A program made the translations under genes and the position numbers. A stretch of DNA of 64,000 bases, taken from contig NZ_JAJHPU010000036.1 of assembly GCF_020831405.1 (NCBI RefSeq), forward strand, positions 49,125-113,124. The letters run 5' to 3'. This stretch comes from Pseudomonas oryzagri (GTDB lineage: Bacteria; Pseudomonadota; Gammaproteobacteria; Pseudomonadales; Pseudomonadaceae). The notes under the pieces were generated by a model. It was given only the letters and a program-made list of their open reading frames with translations. It had not been told where the DNA came from and did not search any database. Positions within the stretch are counted from its first letter, which is position 1, and each line of letters starts with the position of its first letter. This document shows positions 60,868-64,000 of this stretch, in pieces.

Positions 60868-62064
60868 TCATTCCCCCTGCAGGCGGCTGAGCAGCCGGCC
60901 CTTGCTGATGGCGCCGGCATAGCGGCCGCGGCCGTCGATCACCGGGATGGGACCTTCGTTGACCACCAGGCGCTCGATGACCTTCTCCAGCGGCAGGTCC
61001 TCGGGTACCGGGTCGATCTGCTTGAGCAGATCCTGCTCCAGACGCGGATGGCGGCCTTCCTCGAGCAGCAGGGCGACGCGCTCCAGGCTGATCGAGCCGC
61101 GGAAGTTCTTCTGCTCGTCGATGATGAAGGCGTAGTGCTTGTCCATCGCCTGCAGCTCGCGGCACACCTTGTGGGTGTCGGGCGCCTTGCCGTTGTGCAC
61201 GTAGAGGGGAACGCTGTCGGCCTTGAGGTGGCCGGCGGTGAGGTAGCGGCTGGTGTCGACGGTGTCGAAGAAGTTGCGCACGTAGTCGTCGGCGGGGTTC
61301 TCGATCAGCTCGCGCGGGGTGCCGACCTGGACCAGGCGGCCGCCCTCCATGATGCCGATGCGGGTGCCGATGCGGATGGCTTCCTCGATGTCGTGGGAGA
61401 CGAAGATGATGGTGCGGCGGTGCTTCTTCTGCAGGTCGAGGAGGACGTCCTGCATCTCGCGGCGCTTGAGCGGGTCGAGGGCGGAGAACGCCTCGTCCAT
61501 GATGATCATCGACGGGTTGACCGCCAGGGCGCGGGCCAGGCCGACGCGCTGCTGCATGCCGCCGGACAGCTCGTGGGGATACTTGTGGGCGAAGCTGGCC
61601 AGACCGACCTGTTCGAGCACCTCCATGGCGCGGCGGTGGCGCTCGCCGCGGCCCATGCCGGCGATCTCCAGGCCGAAGGAGGCGTTGTCCAGCACGCTGC
61701 GCGAGGGCATCAGGGCGAAGGACTGGAACACCATGCTCATGTCGCGGCGGCGCAGGTCGATCAGCTGCGACTGCGGCAGGCGGGCGACGTTCTGGCCGTC
61801 GATGTAGACATCGCCGGCGCTGGGTTCGATCAGCCGGTTGATCAGGCGGATGAGGGTGGATTTGCCGGAGCCGGAAAGCCCCATGAGGACGAAGATCTCG
61901 CCTTCCTCGACGCTGAACGACACGTCGCTGACCCCGATCACCGAGCCGGTCTCGGCGAGGATCTGCTCCTTGCTCTTGCCCTGCTTGAGCATGTCGATCG
62001 CTTGTTGTGGATGCTCACCGAAAACCTTGAACAGGTTCTGCACCACGATTTTTCCAGACTGCAT
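60868..62064 (-). CDS. cbcV: Choline/betaine ABC importer, ATP-binding protein (CbcV-like)
   Basis: 398 aa ProV-type ATPase. Walker A GLSGSGKST (about 61-69), Q-loop VFQSFALMPSRSV, signature LSGGMQQRVGLARAL, Walker B MIIMDEAFSALDP and H-loop VSHD. The C-terminal ~120 residues are a CBS-domain pair (HYAFIIDEQKNFRGSI; GPIPVIDGRGRYAGAISKGRLL), which in related transporters senses ionic strength or nucleotides. First gene of the operon; ATG 62064 gives the family start SGKIVVQNLFKVFG, and the longer frame upstream is non-coding. Confidence 0.94.
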   Translation of the reverse strand: MQSGKIVVQNLFKVFGEHPQQAIDMLKQGKSKEQILAETGSVIGVSDVSFSVEEGEIFVLMGLSGSGKSTLIRLINRLIEPSAGDVYIDGQNVARLPQSQLIDLRRRDMSMVFQSFALMPSRSVLDNASFGLEIAGMGRGERHRRAMEVLEQVGLASFAHKYPHELSGGMQQRVGLARALAVNPSMIIMDEAFSALDPLKRREMQDVLLDLQKKHRRTIIFVSHDIEEAIRIGTRIGIMEGGRLVQVGTPRELIENPADDYVRNFFDTVDTSRYLTAGHLKADSVPLYVHNGKAPDTHKVCRELQAMDKHYAFIIDEQKNFRGSISLERVALLLEEGRHPRLEQDLLKQIDPVPEDLPLEKVIERLVVNEGPIPVIDGRGRYAGAISKGRLLSRLQGE

Positions 62065-62529
62065 GGGACGTTTCCCCTTCAGAAGGCTATTGGACCGGCG
62101 CCCTGCCAGGCACTGCGCCTCGTGGCAATGCGGGTATGGACGGCCGTTATTGCCTGTTTGGGTGTTGGCACGGTTTCGAGGCGTGGGCAGCGTCCTGCCG
62201 GGCAGCAGGGACGGGCATTCGCGCAGCGCCCACCGCGACGCCGGCGCCGCGGGGGCGTCGGTGGGCACGACAAGCGAATGGCGAATGGTCCGGGTCCGGC
62301 CGCAAGGCAAACCGCGTTCCAATTCCTCTGGCAGTGTTTCGAAGTCCAGTTCCGCCGGGGTTTCCGGCGGAGTGCACGTACATCCGAAATTTCTTGTTGG
62401 GCTGGCGCCTGAAAGGAGGGAGGCCAGCCATATTTAATCCTCGGTCCGGAGAGGTGGGCTCCGGTCTGCCTGGCCTGTTCGGCGGCGGCAGCGACGTAAT
62501 CTGTGACTCAACGATATAGCCTTGGGATA

Positions 62530-62551
62530 GTCGCAATTATCGAATTGCGAC
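62530..62551. promoter_or_regulatory. Perfect palindrome upstream of cbcV, possible operator
   Basis: GTCGCAATT-ATCG-AATTGCGAC, 9-bp perfect arms with a 4-bp centre, in the only AT-rich pocket of the region. Size fits a dimeric regulator site; no T-run, so it is not an obvious terminator. Regulator unknown. Confidence 0.5.
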
Positions 62552-62695
62552 CCTCGCGTACTGGGCGGCGACATCGGGCCTTGCGGGGCAGGACCCGAGC
62601 GCCGGGCGCGACCTTCGCGCATCGGGCCAGGGCCGCGCCGGCCGCGGGCTGCAGGCGGGCGGTGCGCTTTTGGCACGGGCGGCTGGCGAGGAGGA

Positions 62696-62720
62696 CTGGC
62701 GAACCGCAAGGGTTCGCCAG
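62696..62720 (-). terminator. Hairpin after the third binding-protein gene
   Basis: CTGGCGAACC / GGTTCGCCAG, 10-bp perfect stem with a 5-nt loop, 27 bp beyond the stop at 62748; no T-run on the minus strand, so strength is uncertain. Confidence 0.6.
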
Positions 62721-62747
62721 CCTGGTGGGGCGAGGGTTGCCGGCGGG

Positions 62748-63662
62748 TTACTGACGCGGGCTGCCGTCGCGGCGGGTGACGCCCTCCAGCCACTGCGTGC
62801 GCGCCTGCGGATTGGCCTCCATCCAGGCCTTGACCTCGCGGCGCGGGTTGGTGTTGCCAGCCTGCACCGCGACCATCAGATGGTTCACCATGCCGATGCT
62901 GAACTTGAGGTTCTTCAGCAGACGCGCCGCGTTGGGACACTGCGCGGCGTAGCCGGCGCGGATGTTGGTGTACACGGTGGCGCCGCCGTAGTTGGGGCCG
63001 AAGTACTGGTCGCCGCCGGCCAGGTACTCCATGGCGATCTGGTCGTTCATCGGGTGCGGCGCCCAGCCGAGGAACACCCGCCACTGCTTGAGTTCCTGGG
63101 CGTGGTGCACGCTGGCCATCATGCGCGTCTCGCCGGCCTCCACCAGGCGGAAGTCGCCGAGACCGAAGGCGTTTTCGTCGATCATCTTCTTGACCAGCTT
63201 GTTGCCGTTGTTGCCCGGCTCCAGGCCGATGATCTCGCCCTTGAAGCGCTCCTTGTGGCGCGCCAGGTCGGCGAAGCTCTTCACCCCGCCCTCGTAGGCT
63301 TCGCGGGTCACCGCCAGGGTGTACTTGGCGCCCTCCAGGTTGACCGCCAGCATCTCGATGCTGCCCTTGTCCAGATAGGGCTGGATATCGGCGGTCGAGG
63401 TCGGCATCCAGTTGGCGAGGAAGGCATCGATCTTGCCGTCGTTCAGCGCCCGGTAGGTGTCGGGGGCCGACAGGCGGCGGATCTCGGTGCGGTAGCCCAG
63501 CTCGTCGAGCAGCAGGCGGGCGACGGTGTTGGTGACGGTCAGATCGGTCCAGCCGACTTCGGAGAAGCGCACGACGTCGCAGGTCGCCGGATCGGCGGCC
63601 TGGGCCAGCGGGGCACTGGCGAGGGCGGTGAGCAGCAGGCAACGCGGGAACAGCATGTTCAT
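62748..63662 (-). CDS. CbcX-type quaternary-amine-binding protein (orphan)
   Basis: 304 aa. Signal peptide about 1-23 (LLLTALASAPLAQA), mature start CDVVRFSEVGWTDLTVTNTVA. It parallels the 58989 protein block for block (NLEGAKYTLAV, LEPGNNGNKL / IEPGNDGNLL, GWAPHPMN, YLAGGDxxFGPxYG), so the two are paralogues. FLANWMPTSTADIQPYL replaces FLGYWAPSMDSVIAPF, a ligand-site difference that could change specificity. No permease of its own: it lies upstream of, and is separated by 683 bp from, the cbc operon, so it probably shares that core. SD AAGGA before ATG 63662. Confidence 0.88.
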   Translation of the reverse strand: MNMLFPRCLLLTALASAPLAQAADPATCDVVRFSEVGWTDLTVTNTVARLLLDELGYRTEIRRLSAPDTYRALNDGKIDAFLANWMPTSTADIQPYLDKGSIEMLAVNLEGAKYTLAVTREAYEGGVKSFADLARHKERFKGEIIGLEPGNNGNKLVKKMIDENAFGLGDFRLVEAGETRMMASVHHAQELKQWRVFLGWAPHPMNDQIAMEYLAGGDQYFGPNYGGATVYTNIRAGYAAQCPNAARLLKNLKFSIGMVNHLMVAVQAGNTNPRREVKAWMEANPQARTQWLEGVTRRDGSPRQ

Positions 63663-63932
63663 GGGCGCATCCTTTTCCTGAGGGTGGGGGCCTGGTCGCG
63701 CGGCAGCGCGTGGCAGGCGGCGATGCAAATGGCAGGTGCGCCGGGTCGGCGTCCAGAGGGGGTGTCGCGGACGGAGCAGTGGAGGTCGCATCGGGAAGCG
63801 GCCGTTCGCCGCAGCGTGGTTGACTGTGCCTACTGGCGTCTTTGGATAAGCGCGGGTCGGTATCGGGCGACCGTCGTGGGCGGAAATCCCGAAGATGGCC
63901 GCATCGCCATCAGTCAGTTCGGGAGTAACGTC
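63663..63932. promoter_or_regulatory. Divergent promoter region between the binding-protein and serine dehydratase genes
   Basis: The 270-bp gap has to carry start signals for both directions. I see no clear sigma-70 pair or palindrome that I would defend. GGGAG at 63921 serves as the ribosome site of the rightward gene. Confidence 0.4.
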
Positions 63933-64000
63933 GTGGCCATCAGCGTGTTCGACCTGTTCAAGATCGGTATCGGCCCGTCCAGCTCGCATACCGTCGGCCC
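63933..64000 (+). CDS. L-serine ammonia-lyase, N-terminal fragment (runs off window)
   Basis: Only the first 22 codons are visible (GTG start): VFDLFKIGIGPSSSHTVGP, the unmistakable N-terminus of single-chain iron-sulfur L-serine dehydratases (SdaA/SdaB). The enzyme deaminates serine to pyruvate. In P. aeruginosa sdaB lies beside the cbc and bet genes, where it completes choline-betaine-glycine-serine catabolism; by position this is probably sdaB. GGGAG lies upstream of GTG 63933. Confidence 0.88.
   Translation, partial: MAISVFDLFKIGIGPSSSHTVG

Larger units (their letters stand above)
62065..62747. other. 683-bp regulatory/non-coding stretch upstream of cbcV
   Basis: No gene is supported. 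Base composition is mixed: GC-rich near 62560-62690 and less so around 62380-62550. Besides the palindrome at 62530-62551 and the hairpin at 62696-62720, no consensus promoter stands out. In P. aeruginosa the betaine-responsive activator GbdR drives cbc genes, so its site is expected here, but I cannot place it. Confidence 0.5.

Overview
The window is GC-rich (about two-thirds G+C) gammaproteobacterial chromosome. Gene content and order point to Pseudomonas or a very close relative. Diagnostic runs are pilS-pilR, bamD/rluD/pgeF/clpB, the queG/nnr-tsaE-amiB-mutL-miaA-hfq-hflX-hflK-hflC superoperon followed by hisZ-purA, rnr-rlmB-rpsF-rpsR-rplI-dnaB-alr, and a choline/betaine region ending in an L-serine dehydratase gene. 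Species cannot be fixed from the sequence alone. Most of the window is conserved core genome in good condition.

Layout. 1-2.7 kb: the tail of a TPR-protein gene, then a complete IS2-type (IS3 family) insertion sequence with ends and a 5-bp target duplication. The IS has landed in the last codons of an AraC-type regulator with a degenerate receiver domain. 2.9-7.7 kb (minus strand): gdhA, then the PilS/PilR two-component system and a small zinc-ribbon-like membrane protein. 7.9-15.4 kb: nadE converging on bamD through a perfect palindrome, then rluD-pgeF and heat-shock-controlled clpB. 15.5-21.8 kb: a large DUF1631 protein, an Asn-Pro-Lys tRNA operon, a type II NADH dehydrogenase, DUF3094, and a translationally coupled trio (acetyltransferase, secreted protein, CbiM-like membrane protein). 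21.8-26.4 kb (minus): leuS-lptE-holA-arfA. arfA is not among the obvious long reading frames and carries its terminator inside its own coding sequence.

27-42 kb: ydcF-like gene, queG, then the long plus-strand nnr to purA run, which covers metabolite repair, tRNA modification, cell-wall amidase, mismatch repair, Hfq, ribosome-rescue GTPase, FtsH-modulating HflKC, histidine regulation and adenylate synthesis. 42-51 kb: two identical tRNA-Leu(CAG) genes on the minus strand, then rnr-rlmB, the rpsF-rpsR-DUF2232-rplI ribosomal operon, dnaB and alr. 51-53.7 kb: a YgiQ radical-SAM protein gene. A long imperfect palindromic repeat follows both dnaB and ygiQ.

53.8-64 kb is a quaternary-amine module. 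betI-betB-betA (choline to glycine betaine) has operator-like palindromes, and there is an ABC importer of the Cbc type (ATPase, permease, binding protein) flanked by two further binding-protein genes, with sdaA/sdaB-type serine dehydratase starting at the right edge. Together they import choline or betaine and oxidise choline to betaine; the serine dehydratase is a plausible downstream step from glycine via serine to pyruvate. I found no CRISPR array, prophage, or convincing undescribed multi-gene system. The most noteworthy points are the IS/regulator junction, arfA architecture, the repeat families and the multi-receptor transporter.
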